64,000 nucleotides of DNA from Bactrocera neohumeralis (Eukaryota; Arthropoda; Insecta; Diptera; Tephritidae), in contig NC_065919.1 of the NCBI RefSeq assembly GCF_024586455.1, forward strand, positions 35,626,839 through 35,690,838, written 5' to 3'. Below the pieces are notes generated by a model. The model had not been told where the DNA came from. It was given only the letters and a program-made list of their open reading frames with translations, and did not search any database. The translations under genes were made by a program, and so were the position numbers. This document shows, in pieces, positions 26,801 to 38,966 of this stretch. Every line of letters starts with the position of its first letter. Positions within the stretch are counted from its first letter, which is position 1.

Positions 26801-28667
26801 TGCTCTTTTGTTTGGCGTACATTATTGTTTGCTTTGATTATTAATCAATAATTTCACCCAAATATTTTAAGATTTTTTTGTTCTGGAAAAAAGTCTCCGC
26901 TGCATAACCACCATTACTATAGGCAAGATTTCTCCTTAAGCTCAGATTATTATTTCCTATTGAATTACCACCAGCTGTGAGCGTGTGTTTCTGCCCACCC
27001 TCTTCATCATTTATTACTTTTAGCCCTAAAAACAGGAATACAAAAAATTATTTCCATATCGCTAGAAACGTTGTCGCTTGCAAGTCCTAAGCTACTATGC
27101 CCAAAAGCAAAAAAACAGATTTCAAATATAAAAAGAAAACTGTACTGTAAGAAATAAACACATGGAGGGGGAAAAAACTTCAAATCTAATAAGGACTAAG
27201 GACCACCTTTTTATTTATATAACTTAATAAACTATTTTTATATCAGAGCATTACTTCATGGGAGAGAAAAAGATTAAGTCTTCTCTATTGTATGGATTGA
27301 CTGACGTCTAATCTGTTGACAGCTTTTCATTTTTGTACAGGAGATCTTAGTAGTGAGGGCATCTGTGAGCTGCAAAATTTTCAAAAAGTGGTCATGGAGT
27401 GTCTTTTAATAAGTTTAATGAAACGATATCACAAACCGGTAAGGCTATATCAAGAAAACATGCAAAGAAGAAGTATTTCTATCCCCTCTTTATATGCATC
27501 AAAGACCTTAAACTTTACACCAGAAATTATACGGAAGGGCTTCATACTAAATCAGCCAGTAAAAAAATTATAAAGTGGGTATAGTATCCCCACTTTTAGG
27601 TTAAACTCTAAATCTCAGAAAATACTTGAACAATCTGAAAGAAATTTGCTGTATAACTTTATATATCATATAAATATGTATGTTTCACAAATCGGCGTTA
27701 TCGGGTTTCTTCTATGCCTACTTCCAGCATATCACAATACTGAACTTCCTCTAAGCCTTTCTCTTCACAGTAATTAAACTAAACATTATCTCAGCCAACG
27801 ACTAGTTTAAATTGTTCAAATATATACTTAATTTTGAAATCCTTTTCAAAATTTCGGTTGGCTTTATACCGCTCCTATGTATCAATATGTTAGAAATCTT
27901 AGTTCAGAAAAAAATCGTTCTCTAATAAGAGTGAATTATCTCACCCAAAATTCGAATTTTCAAATATCCTGTTTACTTTATACCTTATGTGTACATACAT
28001 ATATTGGTCAATCTTTTGGCAGCGTTTTCTTCCTATGACGAGTGTGAGAATGAATGCTTCTGAAGAATGCTATATATTCAATGAGATATCGCACTTTTAA
28101 TAATTTGTAACATAGCTGTTATTCTTAAAAAGTTTGGTCGGTTCAGCTTTAGGTAAGATACTTAACTTAGTCTCAATAGATTTTATTAGATTTCAAAGGG
28201 CTATAAAGTTATATAGTTTTTAGTTTTTCGATTATAGCCATTTTGTGTATACATACAGACTATAAAGGTTAGGTTAGGTTTGAGCACAAGAAAATCGTGT
28301 TATTTCTTTTGAAATATTTTTGGCAACTAGTTCTAAAGCACTAATCGTAAAATATTTTGTTATGGACTGCTTAGTTTTGTTTAACGGCAGCTTAATTCAA
28401 ATATTCGTTCAATAAGGGTATGGCTATGACGTGACATACTCACATTACTTATTTTCTCCGCCTATTCATATCGTGAATATGTTTTTGACACATCTTGCAC
28501 ACACAACTTCTAATTTCCATTGCTCCGTTCGGTTCGTATTGTGATTTATTATTAATTAAATGCGATTAGAAATTTTCATTTCCGCGCGTAACTTTGAAAT
28601 TACTTGCTACTATTACACACACTTGTTATACACACTTGTTATACTCATCCCACAATATATAATTTTT
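20876..28667. other. long unique AT-rich region, no gene supported
   Basis: No coding or RNA gene is supported. There are small simple repeats: TA-rich at 23165-23185, and ACTTAT/ACTATA-type at 23820-23880. Less AT-rich, probably unique patches at 23330-23640 and 24060-24870 look like regulatory DNA; the first includes a TATATAAG at about 23519. A short tandem of the AGGTTAGGTT motif occurs near 28268. Confidence 0.5.
24781..24848 (+). promoter_or_regulatory. paired octamer (POU-type) sites
   Basis: The 12-mer ATGCAAATTAGG occurs at 24781-24792 and again at 24837-24848, 56 bases apart in the same orientation. ATGCAAAT is the classical octamer bound by POU-domain factors, and the adjoining AATTAG resembles a homeodomain site. 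This suggests a cis-regulatory element; binding is inference. Confidence 0.3.
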
Positions 28668-28860
28668 AAACTCTTGCAACATGTTGCTACAGAGCACAAT
28701 AGCTTTGTTCACCTAGCGGTAGTTTCTTTCATCTAAAAATATTCGAGTTGGGCATAGGGTTATATACATACATATCTATACTTGATCAGGATGATGAGAC
28801 GAATTCAAATTCGAGATGTCTGTCCGTCTGTGAAAGCGATAAGTTGAATAAAAATTAAGG
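28668..28860 (+). repeat. DINE-1/mini-me-like repeat, 5' end fragment
   Basis: It starts with TTTTAAACTCTTGCAACATG, then the CTACAGAGCA and GTTCACCTAGCGGT blocks, a GGGTTATATACATACATAT run, TTGATCAGGATGATGA and a short GTCY tract (GTCTGTCCGTCTGT). It breaks off soon after. Confidence 0.75.
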
Positions 28861-29252
28861 TATCAAAGGACAAAAAAGTGTGGATGGATAATGCCATTAA
28901 TCGAAACTTATAAAATGCCGTAATTTTTATAAATTATATTTCCAGAGTAAAAAAATTTGTTTATCCTGCATTACTATCTGGTAAGTTGACACCACAAAAT
29001 TTCTGCTTTATCATGGTTTTATTTAATTGAAAAGTTTGTTAAGCGCTGTGGATATTTAGAGACGAATTATCTATTAAAATATTAATATGTGAAATAAAAT
29101 ATCAGACGGAATGAAGAGTTTGAAAACAATCGATTTCATTATTCTGCGAAAATTTTTGGATTATGTTTTGCCACAAATTAAACCTCACTGTCGTTAATTT
29201 CTTATTAACTACCATTCTTGTGAAGTATGAGGATAGGAGAAAACGGAGTAGT

Positions 29253-30326
29253 AACAAGTAAGAAAGGGCTAAGTTCGGGTGTCACGGAACATTTTATACT
29301 CTCGCATGGTAAAGTGATAATCGAGATTTCATTATTCGTCATTTAAATATTTTTCAAATACCGTATTTTTGTAAAGTTTTATTCCGCTATCATCATTGGT
29401 TCCTAATGTTTATACTCGTATTATACAGAGAAGGCATCAGATGGAATTCAAAATAGCTTTATATTAGAAGAAGGCGTGGTTGTGAACCGATTTCACCCAT
29501 ATTTCGTACATGTCATCAGGGTGTTAAGAAAATATTACATACCGAATTTCATTGAAATCGGTCTAGTAGTTCCTGAGATATGGTTCTTGGTCCATAAGTG
29601 GGCGGCGCCACGCCCATTTTCAATTTTTAAAAAAAGCCTAGATGCAGCTTCCTTCTGCCACTTCTTCCGTAAAATTTAGTGTTTCTGACGTTTTTTATGA
29701 GTCGGTTAACGCACTTTTAGTGATTTTCAACATAACCTTTGTATGGGAGGTGGGCGTGGTTATTATCCGATTTCTTCCATTTTTGAACTGTATATGGAAA
29801 TGCCTTAAAAAAACGGCTCTGTAGAGTTTGGTTGACATAGCTATAGTAGTTTCTGAGATATGTACAAAAAACTTAGTAGGGGGCGGGGCCACGCCCACTT
29901 TTCCAAAACAATTGGGTCCAAATATGCCCCTCCCTAATGCAATCCTTTGTGCCAAATTTCACTTTAATATCTTTATTTATGGCTTAGTTATGACACTTTA
30001 TAGGTTTTCGGTTTCCGCCATTTTGTGGGCGTGGCAGTGGGTCGATTTGGCCCATCTTCGAACTTAACCTTCTTATGGAGCCAAGGAATACGTGTACCAA
30101 GTTTCATCATGATATCTCAATTTTTACTCAAGTTACAGCTTGCACGGACGGACGGACAGACGGACGGACAGACAGACATCCGGATTTCGACTCTACTCGT
30201 CGCCCTGATCACTTTGGTATATATAACCCTATATCTGACTCTTTTAGTTTTAGGACTTACAAACAACCGTTATGTGAACAAAACTATAATACTCTCGTTA
30301 GCAACATTGTTGCGAGAGTATAAAAA
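29253..30326 (-). repeat. DINE-1/mini-me-like repeat, about 1.07 kb
   Basis: On the plus strand it opens AACAAGTAAGAAAGGGCTAA, followed by the GTTCGGGTGTCACGGAAC stem-loop and TTTTATACTCTCGCA. It closes with TTGCGAGAGTATAAAAA, which is complementary to that box over 15 bases (subterminal inverted repeats). Inside are GGGCGTGG and GGCGGGGCCACGCCCA palindromic motifs, and near 30150 a (GACG/GACA)n tract followed by CCCTGATCA and (TA)-rich sequence. These are hallmarks of dipteran mini-me/DINE-1 elements, now grouped with helentron-derived HINEs. It has no coding capacity. It is shorter than the copies at 34958 and 55078. Confidence 0.8.
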
Positions 30327-30504
30327 TGGTATACAAAAGTTGCATAACAAACCCAATTCATACAATTTCATTGATTTGTGTCATGGTGAAGCGCTCGTGC
30401 GACACCCATTTTATCCAAATTTTCATGGGCGCTGTGTCCATTATGTTCCGCCGATGTCTGTGGGGCGTGACACACTTTTGAATGTGATACTCTGTACAGG
30501 GTAT

Positions 30505-30660
30505 ACGTTTTTTGACACCTGAAGAGGCGGTGAATGTGTTCAAAAAGCATGTTTTGGAGATACCTCAATCAGAGTGGTAAACGTGCTTCGACATTTGGTT
30601 CCAACACACGCAAAATGTGTATAGATATTATTGCAGAATATTTTGAAAAAAAAATAAAGC
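30505..30660 (+). pseudogene. C-terminal fragment of a mariner transposase
   Basis: From about 30515 the frame reads TPEEAVNVFKKHVLEIPQSE, then W and a TAA stop at 30578-30580. After that TCFDIW is readable, and in other frames a tail equivalent to the family's CxxxxGEYFEKQ. This is the end of a SETMAR-type mariner transposase. The catalytic domain is missing. The fragment directly follows the DINE-1-like copy. The 30340-30505 stretch between them is unassigned. Confidence 0.7.
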
Positions 30661-33600
30661 GATTTCGTTGATTAAAATTTGTTTTTGCTCTGGAGTCCCG
30701 AAGGGCAACATACATATTGATGGTTTGCCAGTCATGTGAGCTAAGTTGCATTGTTGTATGCTATTTACTTTCGCTTTCCGGAGTTCAAAATGTATTTGCA
30801 CTACTTTTGATTGTTGAGAACAGAAGTTGTGCAAATTGTTGAAAAAGAAATAAGTTGCTAGGTCGAATAGTTGGTGATTTTGCCCAAAGAGCTTTTGGAG
30901 TATAGCGTTAAGCTAGCGTTCGTGTTATATTGATGTGGGTGTAGCCAACTGCACTCCTGCATATCGAATGCAAATTGGCCAAAGTGTGAATTTATGTGAG
31001 AAATACTGTTTGGTCTTGCTCTGCGCTTTCCAACAGCAAAGAAAGATTTAGTTATTTGCAAGCCCATTCGATGTTGCGAACACGCGAATGTATGAGCATA
31101 CCCCTAGTATCTACATATGCACATACTTACATATGTACATGCAAGCGCATTGCAAACAAAAAAGCAACGGCAAAATGATTTAAGCAGCTATGCAAATTGC
31201 GAGTCGCGCCAAGTGACATGACGTGCAACCGGCGATGTACAACAAATTCTGTACAGCAAGTAGGCGTTTATGCAGGGCAGTGACGCTGTCTGGCATGTCG
31301 TCTGGGGTGAATGTAAGCTATGCTTACGTTGGTTGCATTCTAGTGCATTTTCTTTTCAAAGATCTCAAAAATTAATGGCAGCAACAAATTCTATATATTT
31401 TATCTGAGTGCCATAAACGAAACTCAATATAGCTGGTGGCTTTAGTGAATACTTAAAACCTTACTTCTGAATTGATTGGCGGTTTTCGTTATCAGTCGCT
31501 TTGTCATTTAATTTCAATGTAATAAATTTCGAAATAAATTTCGTGTAAGCCATTACTTCTGTGCAACGGCATAAATCATCAATCCAGGTTATGCAATGCG
31601 ATTTTTACAAGCAATAAACACTCAATTAACAATTTAAAAATTAATTTTTAATAAATTTGCACGCATTTCCTATGAATGGCAGCACATTGCCGGTGCAGTC
31701 TACCAATGCGCAATTGCAAAAGGACTAGCGTTGCTTGTATCCGCAGCGCTCATAAATGTAAAATGCAATTTCGACATGGGAAGCGATGATTTTTCCAAGC
31801 GACCGCTTCAGAAGTGCATTGCCGAGGAAACACACAAAAATGCAGTGCATTAAAATAATAAAAATATGTGTATAAAGTAGCATAATTGCCATAGGCTTTA
31901 TCGGCATGGTATAGCACTTAGTGCCACTGACATATGAACTGGAAAATATTTTCTACTACGGACATATGTATGAGTAAACAAATATAATATATATATACAA
32001 TTGTATAAGTATAAAAGAAAACTCCTTATACACAATTATGTATTTCGAAAATCGGTCTTCTTTTATACACGAATGAGATGTATCTATTTGTCGTTAAATT
32101 TATTCACCAATTAGCTGACAGCTCATTTTAATGTATCTTATCTTAGATTATTTTTTAAGAATATATCAGCGTTGTCAATACCGTCTTCTTCTACAAACGT
32201 TAGGGAAGTTTCCTTTCAATTTGAAAGCTAGTAAATTACTCCACTGTATTTATGTAGAAGTGTTAGATAGATTGAAAGGTTTTGTGTAAACCAGTTCAGG
32301 AAAGATGCAATAATTTATGCTAACTGAAGTATTTTGACATATTGTGACAGGATCTTTATGGCTTCTTAATGCCTTATATCTTTACAAGCTTTCTTTTTTG
32401 GTTGTTTGTGAGTTAAGGTATAAGTTAAAATTGTTTAATACTTTAGAAATAATAAAAAAAAAAAAATTTATTTTAGTGCCATTAATAATAACAGTAGTAG
32501 CTCTAAAAACAAATTATATATCGCACATTGGGAATGCAAGGAGAAGCTTCAAAAATGAGATATTCTTATTTAATAAACTTTGTTTCTGAAAGCTGTTTCC
32601 GTTTTTTATAAAACAATATACAGGAAACTGGAAATTTATATTCTATAAAATTTTACGCAATTTAAGACCCACACTCAAGCATAAGATTAAATGTTTCCTA
32701 TTGTATGAAAGTTCTAGTGTAATTTTTCACAGAAAATATTTATTTATACTCGATTGAACAATATGAAATGTATTTGGCTGTTGCTTAGACGTTTATTTAG
32801 AATTTGTCTTTCCATTTTATTATATCAGTATTTCTGATGGTAATAATTTTTACCCATACTATTTTTTCATACAGACTAACTAACCATTTAGAGAGTTAGT
32901 CATTAGATATACTCAAAATAGAGCTGTTTAAAAAAAAAAATGTGTTACACATTGTAACCGGTAACAATATATTTATTTGTTTAATAAGAGTGTTATGTTG
33001 TCCGCATCTCACAAAACTCCCCTGCTGAGCTCAAAATTCGTGAAAATATATTTCGAGGTTGTATTTTAATAAACCTTTATGATATACATATTCCTACATA
33101 CCCATCCACTTTTCTATTTTCCGGACCAGTATTAAACAAATTGAAAACCGAATTTCTCACCATAAATCCACAGATGCGCTTTCATACCTTTTCGGACCGC
33201 TGATTCGCGTTCTCATATACATATGCAGAATATCTGGTGCGCACACATTGGCACAAAAAGCCATAATTTTCCAATTAAGCGAAAATGAGCGATTTATTTG
33301 CCATGAAATCAGTGAGAATCACCGATAAAAATCTCTTCGCTTGCGCAACACTGCCCATGTATCGCCGTAGTATTGCTGCGTCACTGTTGCCGACGAGTTA
33401 TCGAGATGTTGTTGTAACTCGTGCAGCAGCTGCTGCCGGCGAGTTCGAGAGAGTGCATAACCACTCACGTGGGGGCACGGCTTGGTTGGCCACCATTTAT
33501 TCGTCTGCCGTTGCTGCAATTATTTATGCGCGCGTGTAGAGATCTGGTTGTTTTTGTAGGCTCGAGTATATGTATGTGTGTAAGGTTTGCCATAACTCAG

Positions 33601-34957
33601 CCACTTCTGCTGCTTGGTGGGAGTATGTGGGTTTATTCAGCCCCACTTGCCCAGCACAATACTTACAACGTTTTTTCCTTATTATTCCTATTGGCTTTTT
33701 CCGATACTTTGTTGTTGGCGTTGTTGCTAGGCACTTAACCCCGAACTGTGCTGCGTCAACATGAACAGTAGCACACGTGCAACATTGCAACGATATAGCC
33801 GGAAATTTGCTGTTTATCTATGATATATTTGTGTATGTTCACATTCGCAAGAGGGAATTCCCCCAGCAGCGGCTACAACACAAGCAGCTGTTGCAGTTGC
33901 CACTCATTCCATTTCGCCTGTGGCTTTGTTCGTTAAGTCCCAGTTGCTTGCATATATTGTATGTATTGCACGTTTCTTGCCGCTAGTGTGGCGGCACTGT
34001 CAAGTGGAAAATTGCTGAATATGCGCGTAGGTGCTTTAGTATTTTTTGGCATTTCTGGCATTTCGTTGTAGACCCTTACCTCCTTAAGTTGGGAGTATGC
34101 TAATATGGGTAAAGAGGGTTTACTCTGAAAAAGTGAAATAATTCTCCCTATTGCAGGCCAATGTACGAGTTTAGAGATCGTATCGCCACCAATATCTCCG
34201 ACCGCACCCTCTATGCTCTTTCAACTTCCTATATGTGATATATACATTTATACAATCGGATGTGAACCTACCCAGCAGTGAAAACAACAATTGGTATATT
34301 CTACTTCATTTACTGTTGTCCAACTCCCAGGATCAATATACTTAAGTATGTATGTATGAATTCAAAATATTTTTGAAAAATCGTATAAGATTGGTAAAGT
34401 CATAAAATAATAAAAATTCGAATTACAAATAAACCTTCTTTTAAAGAAACCCTCACAAATTAAACATTAGATAAAACTACATACAAATTATTTAAAATGA
34501 AATAGAATAACTAATAAGAAATACTTTCATACTTCATACGAGTCGGTAATTTTCGGCTAGTTTACTGCTCATTCGGAATTTAAAATGTCAAACTAGCTTA
34601 ATTCCGATCGGGAATTTCGGTGTGCCTATGTACATACATATATATATATATATATGTACGTAGGTTGTAGTGTGTTAGTATCTTCCACCATCGTCATGGT
34701 CATTGACATTGCCAGTGGAACGGAATGTGAAACAGTTGCATGAATAATGTTAAAAAAAAAAACGTCTGCTTCAAGTTTCGTTGAAAATGGTCTCCATGGA
34801 GTTGTCTAATGTTAGACATTGTTTCTTAAAGCCAAAGGGTAGCGAATTCCAAAATTATCCAACAGAAGTTGCAGAGAAAATTATGGACACGAACCAGCTT
34901 TAATTTACAAATATACATATGTATGTACATATGTCTACAAAACTTAATAAGATAAAT
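30661..34957. other. unique sequence, no gene supported
   Basis: No domain-bearing frame occurs. The patch 33280-34000 is clearly less AT-rich, with CTG/CAG and CGTG-rich runs and open frames on both strands. It resembles fly regulatory or UTR DNA. A (TA)n palindrome, TACATA(TA)nTGTACGTA, lies at 34630-34662. 31060-31320 is another GC-richer patch with an ATGCAAAT octamer near 31170. Confidence 0.5.
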
Positions 34958-36345
34958 AAATAAGGCAAGGTTCGGTGTAAACAAACATTTAAATACTTAT
35001 AGGAAAATACTTTAAGGTGTAAAACCAATCATATAGAGTAATTAGTTATATAGAGGCTGGGCCAAGATTTCGCTTAAATGTATCTATTTTAAGCACATAG
35101 ATACACTGTTATGAACAAAGCACGTTCCCTTATGTTCATTGGGATAACTCACATATTGGCTGATATATGCGGTACAAAATCACCTCGAAGTTCGAAAATT
35201 TTTGTCTTAAGTATATGTGGGCTAAGGGAAGTATTAGTCCGATTTAACCAATTTCTGAAATACTGACATACTATTATAAGAGAAGGATTATCCTTTAATT
35301 TCAATTATATACATATATCACACATTGACCGATTTTTTCGATCAAAAGTCAGTTATAGGTACCGAGGTATAAATATTCGGTACCTAGGGGCTTGAACATT
35401 TTTTTTTGGATTTCGAAAATTGTTGGTTATAAGGTGGCACACACTAAAGACATTATTCGTGCAAAGTTTTGTCCCGTTCAATGAATTGCTTCTTGATTTA
35501 TGTACTGGAAACTGAACGATTCAAGTGGAATTCAAAATTGTGCTATATGGGAAGAAGGCGCAGTTGTTATCCGATTTTACCCATTTTCACACTGTGACAT
35601 CAAAAAGTAAGAATGCCACGTACTAAATTTTATTGAAATCGGTTGGACGGGTCACGAGATATGGGATTTCACCAAAAAGTGGGTAGTGCCACGTCCATCG
35701 CCCAATTTTCACACCGCCGCCCGTAAGGCTCTCTCATATTATCTCGTTGGTAAAACTTAATGTCTCTGGCGTATTTAGTTATTGATTTATCGCGCTTTTA
35801 GTAGTTGTTAACACTACCGCTATATGGGAAGTGAGTGGGGTTATCCTCCGATTTCATCCATTTTTACACTATCCTTAAGAGTTCCTGTAATATTTGCGCT
35901 GGGCATATTTGGTTGCTGTTTAGTGGTTAGTGGTTTAGAAGATATATACATTAAACTTATAGGAGGGCGGGGCCATTTTTTATTCACAGATTATCCTTGC
36001 TACTGCGATACCCCGTGCCAAATTACAGTTTAATATCTTAATTTAGTGCTTAGTTATGGCACTTTCTATGTTTTCGGTTAATGGCAATTTGTGGTCGTGG
36101 CAATGGTCCGATTACACCCATCTACGAACTCGAACTTTGTTTTGTATTAAGAAACCCGCGTACTAAGTTTCATCAAGAGATCTCAATTTTTACACAGGTT
36201 ACAGCTTGCATGGACGGACGGACAGACAGACAGTCAACGGGATTTCAACTTTTCTCGTCACCCTGATCATTTATATACATATATATAACCCATATCTAAA
36301 GTGTTTAGTTTTAGGTAGTAGCAACTGGTTGCAAGAGTATAAAAA
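34958..36345 (-). repeat. DINE-1/mini-me-like repeat, near full length (about 1.39 kb)
   Basis: It runs from the decayed 3' terminus (AATAAGGCAAGGTTCGGTGT on the plus strand) to the 5' box GTTGCAAGAGTATAAAAA. It has all the internal blocks: CTTTAAGGTGTAAAA, GGCTGGGCCAAG, ACTCACATATTGGC, GGTACC(G/T)AG pairs, repeated GGGCGGGGCCA/GTGGGTAGTGCCACG motifs, a GGACGGACGGACAGACAGAC tract near 36211 and CACCCTGATCA with TA-rich DNA. It is non-coding. Confidence 0.8.
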
Positions 36346-36589
36346 TTTTGAAAAAGAATTCAACATTCATTGTTCGACGAAATCGTCAAAATTTCGTATC
36401 TTATTAATTTATTTTAAAGGTCATAACTCACTTAGCACTTTATTTTACTTGTCGTCAACGAAAATTATATATAATATAATATAAACTCAACCGGAGAGGC
36501 CAAATTCGAAATAGTAAGTTTACTAAGAAATCTATCCGATTTTGATAAATTTTATGTCTATTCCTTCAATAGAAGGAATTTTATGTGAT

Positions 36590-36752
36590 TTACGTCCGCA
36601 CGGTCGGACGGACAAACTACTACCCAGATTTCAACTCATCTCATATTGATCATTTATAAATATACAAATATATGTATAATTTTTAGGTTTCATGAACAAC
36701 CAATAGGTGAAAAAAGATTTTCTACTCGGTGTAATATGGGGTTAAGTATAAA
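36590..36752 (-). repeat. DINE-1/mini-me-like repeat, 5' end fragment
   Basis: A GGTCGGACGGACAA tract, TTTCAACTCATCTCATATTG, ATCATTTATAAATA and AACAACCAATAGGTGAAAAA correspond to the last 160 bases of the copy just upstream. It lies about 250 bases beyond that copy, so this is either a second broken copy or part of a partial duplication. Confidence 0.65.
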
Positions 36753-38574
36753 AAACAAAAAACTCCAGGCACTGTATTTCCCAAGAAAGTATACCTTGTG
36801 TCTCCTTGAAGCGATACTTTATCTATGATTTCTATTTTGTTTAGTTCTAAATATTTACTCGAAAATTCCTGATATTATTAATGTTAAAATATTTTCTAGA
36901 GTTAACTACATCTTTTTCGAATAATAATGGTAGTATATTCCTAACTTAATAAGTAGTTTTTAATATTATCGCGACCTTATATTATATAACTAATATAAAA
37001 TAATTATTTAACTAATCATTCTTAGATTGGCGACACAGCGTCTAATATGGCTCTTTAGCATACAAAGTACTGTTTCAGCATGTGCCAACACTTGCTCCGG
37101 AACCAGAAGTCAACTTGAATAACACCAAAAATTTGTCCCTATCTGCGCATACATTATTGCACTTCCTTCCGGTCTTTGTTTCTCTCCCTCAAAGCTTTTT
37201 TCCGCTCATATGAGTGAAATTTTAATACCATTTTATGTGAATGAAAAGAAAGCTTTAAAATTTAACTGAGTGAAAACTGATTTCATTTAAGCATTATTTG
37301 CTAAACCTTATATCCGACCATCATTTCTTGACTATGATACTGCTTTTGTAACAAACAAGTTTGCTACAAATTTCTCCATGTAAATTTATGCAAAAGCAAT
37401 TAATCATAGTCACACATACTCGGGGGTAAAAAGAGAAAATGGCTGTCAGGGTGAGAAACTGACTCAACCCTTGTTGGCACAGGGAATTATATGCAGAATA
37501 TATAACACCATAGTATAGTATATATTGCTAAGTACATAAATTTAAATGTTTAACTTCTCTTCAAATCGGATCATAGTTTAAAATTATTGATTTTTTAATT
37601 TAACTAAATAGCAATAGCAATTAAATATACTAGACGTCAAAGGAAAATTGATACAAAAAAGTAAAGAACACAAATTCGTCACTCAATGTGAGTCACTCTA
37701 TATAATTTTCCTACGATTTTTCTTTCATCTTTAAGTCCTATTGAAATAATTGTGCAGGTATGTTGAATTTAGTTTCTTCTATTTATTTATTTCAGTGCAA
37801 AAATGTTAATTTAAAATGCAAAAGATTTTCGAAAAAATTCATTTAATAAATTACAAATTTAATTTGAGAAACATGAACAGTTCAAAAATATACAGCTTAA
37901 AGGTATAATACTAACTGCTTATTCTCAGTGAAGTATATATAATAACGTAATATAAAAGATTTGTTCAAAGCAAACTTAGCTTGCTGTATTCTGATTATAG
38001 TGAAATAATAAATATAATTTCCATACGAACTATTAAATCCGATATATAAAATAAGTTATATGTTGATGTCTATAAATTTAATAACTAGAGCTCCCTAGAG
38101 AACTGGTCAACCCTCTAGCACCTTTTTAAAATGTGTTAGAGAGCGTTTTGCGATTTGCTATATATATCAACCCATTATACTAAATCTTACTTCGTCAGTT
38201 GAGTTTATATCACATATTTCTCATTTAAGGATGACATATAAAAGAAAATTGTGTTAGTTACACCATCTATAACTCAAGAACGGCTTAACCGATTTGGCTG
38301 AAAAATGCTAGGGAGGTAGCTTAGAACCAGGGTAAGAACATCTTTATCTCGTTGTGTCAAAATTTAATACAACTCTTAAATACAAAAATTATATTTCAAA
38401 TCATAAGCATTTGTTTAAAATTCATGTTTGTAGGAATCATTTGAATATATGTATGCGTACAATTTTTAACATATTCTTCCTCAAAAATAAAAAAATTGCT
38501 AAGTATTTGGAATAGTAGAAAGGAACTACAACCAAATAAGCAGTGAAAGAGATTATAACGCTCAGTAATCAGTC
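36753..38574. other. AT-rich sequence, no gene supported
   Basis: Nothing coding is visible. From about 38240 a block reading AACTCAAGAACGGCTTAACC GATTTGGCTGAA is of a type I associate with dispersed insect elements, possibly Helitron-like. Confidence 0.45.
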
Positions 38575-38966
38575 GTTGAGTGTGTATTATACCTTTCCAC
38601 GCCTGAGAACCGGTTCATCATGTGCAGTCCACTAGAATGACTGTCGATTGGACTCCAGTAAGAAATGATGGAGCTACATATGTTTCTATTGTCACACACC
38701 GACGCAAAAATTATGTTTTATTACGATTAAAGAGCACTCAAACACTTTTCAAAATCAGTTATTCGTTGTTTCTGTTGGATTATGAACTTGAGAGGCACCC
38801 ATTTTGCACAGAGCTTTCACCTCCCTGAGCCCAAATTCAACAGTCTTTTCACCCAAAACGCAATGCTTTATTAACACACGAAATGCTTTATGATCCATTT
38901 TTTTGCAAACTAACACAAGTTGCTTTACAAAAATGCTAAACCTCATTAACTGATAGTTATAATCCA
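38575..38966 (-). pseudogene. mariner transposase, N-terminal and catalytic-start fragments
   Basis: On the minus strand the frame from about 38904 reads MDHKAFRVLIKHCVLGEKTV, the usual N-terminus of a SETMAR-like mariner protein, then LCKMGASQVHNPTETT. After a shift it reads SALFNRNKT, FLRRCVTIETYVAPSFLTGV (family VTxDETWLHHFTPE) and WTAHDEPVLRRGKV near 38600-38640. The position of the first catalytic Asp is not intact (TIETY). Much of the helix-turn-helix linker and the C-terminal half are missing. The C-terminal piece at 30505 could be of the same lineage, but the two are separate insertions. Confidence 0.8.

Noticed and set aside
29254..30522. Open frames up to 165 codons across the repeat copy
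   Set aside because: They translate the non-coding repeat and its GTCY tract (DGQTDGQTD), and are not conserved between copies.
33285..33990. Overlapping frames in a GC-richer patch
   Set aside because: Frames are open on both strands with CTG/CAG runs. No consistent codon bias or splice structure points to one of them; more likely regulatory DNA.
34630..34662. TA-rich palindrome
   Set aside because: It is a simple (TA)n microsatellite with CATA/TGTA flanks, common throughout the window.
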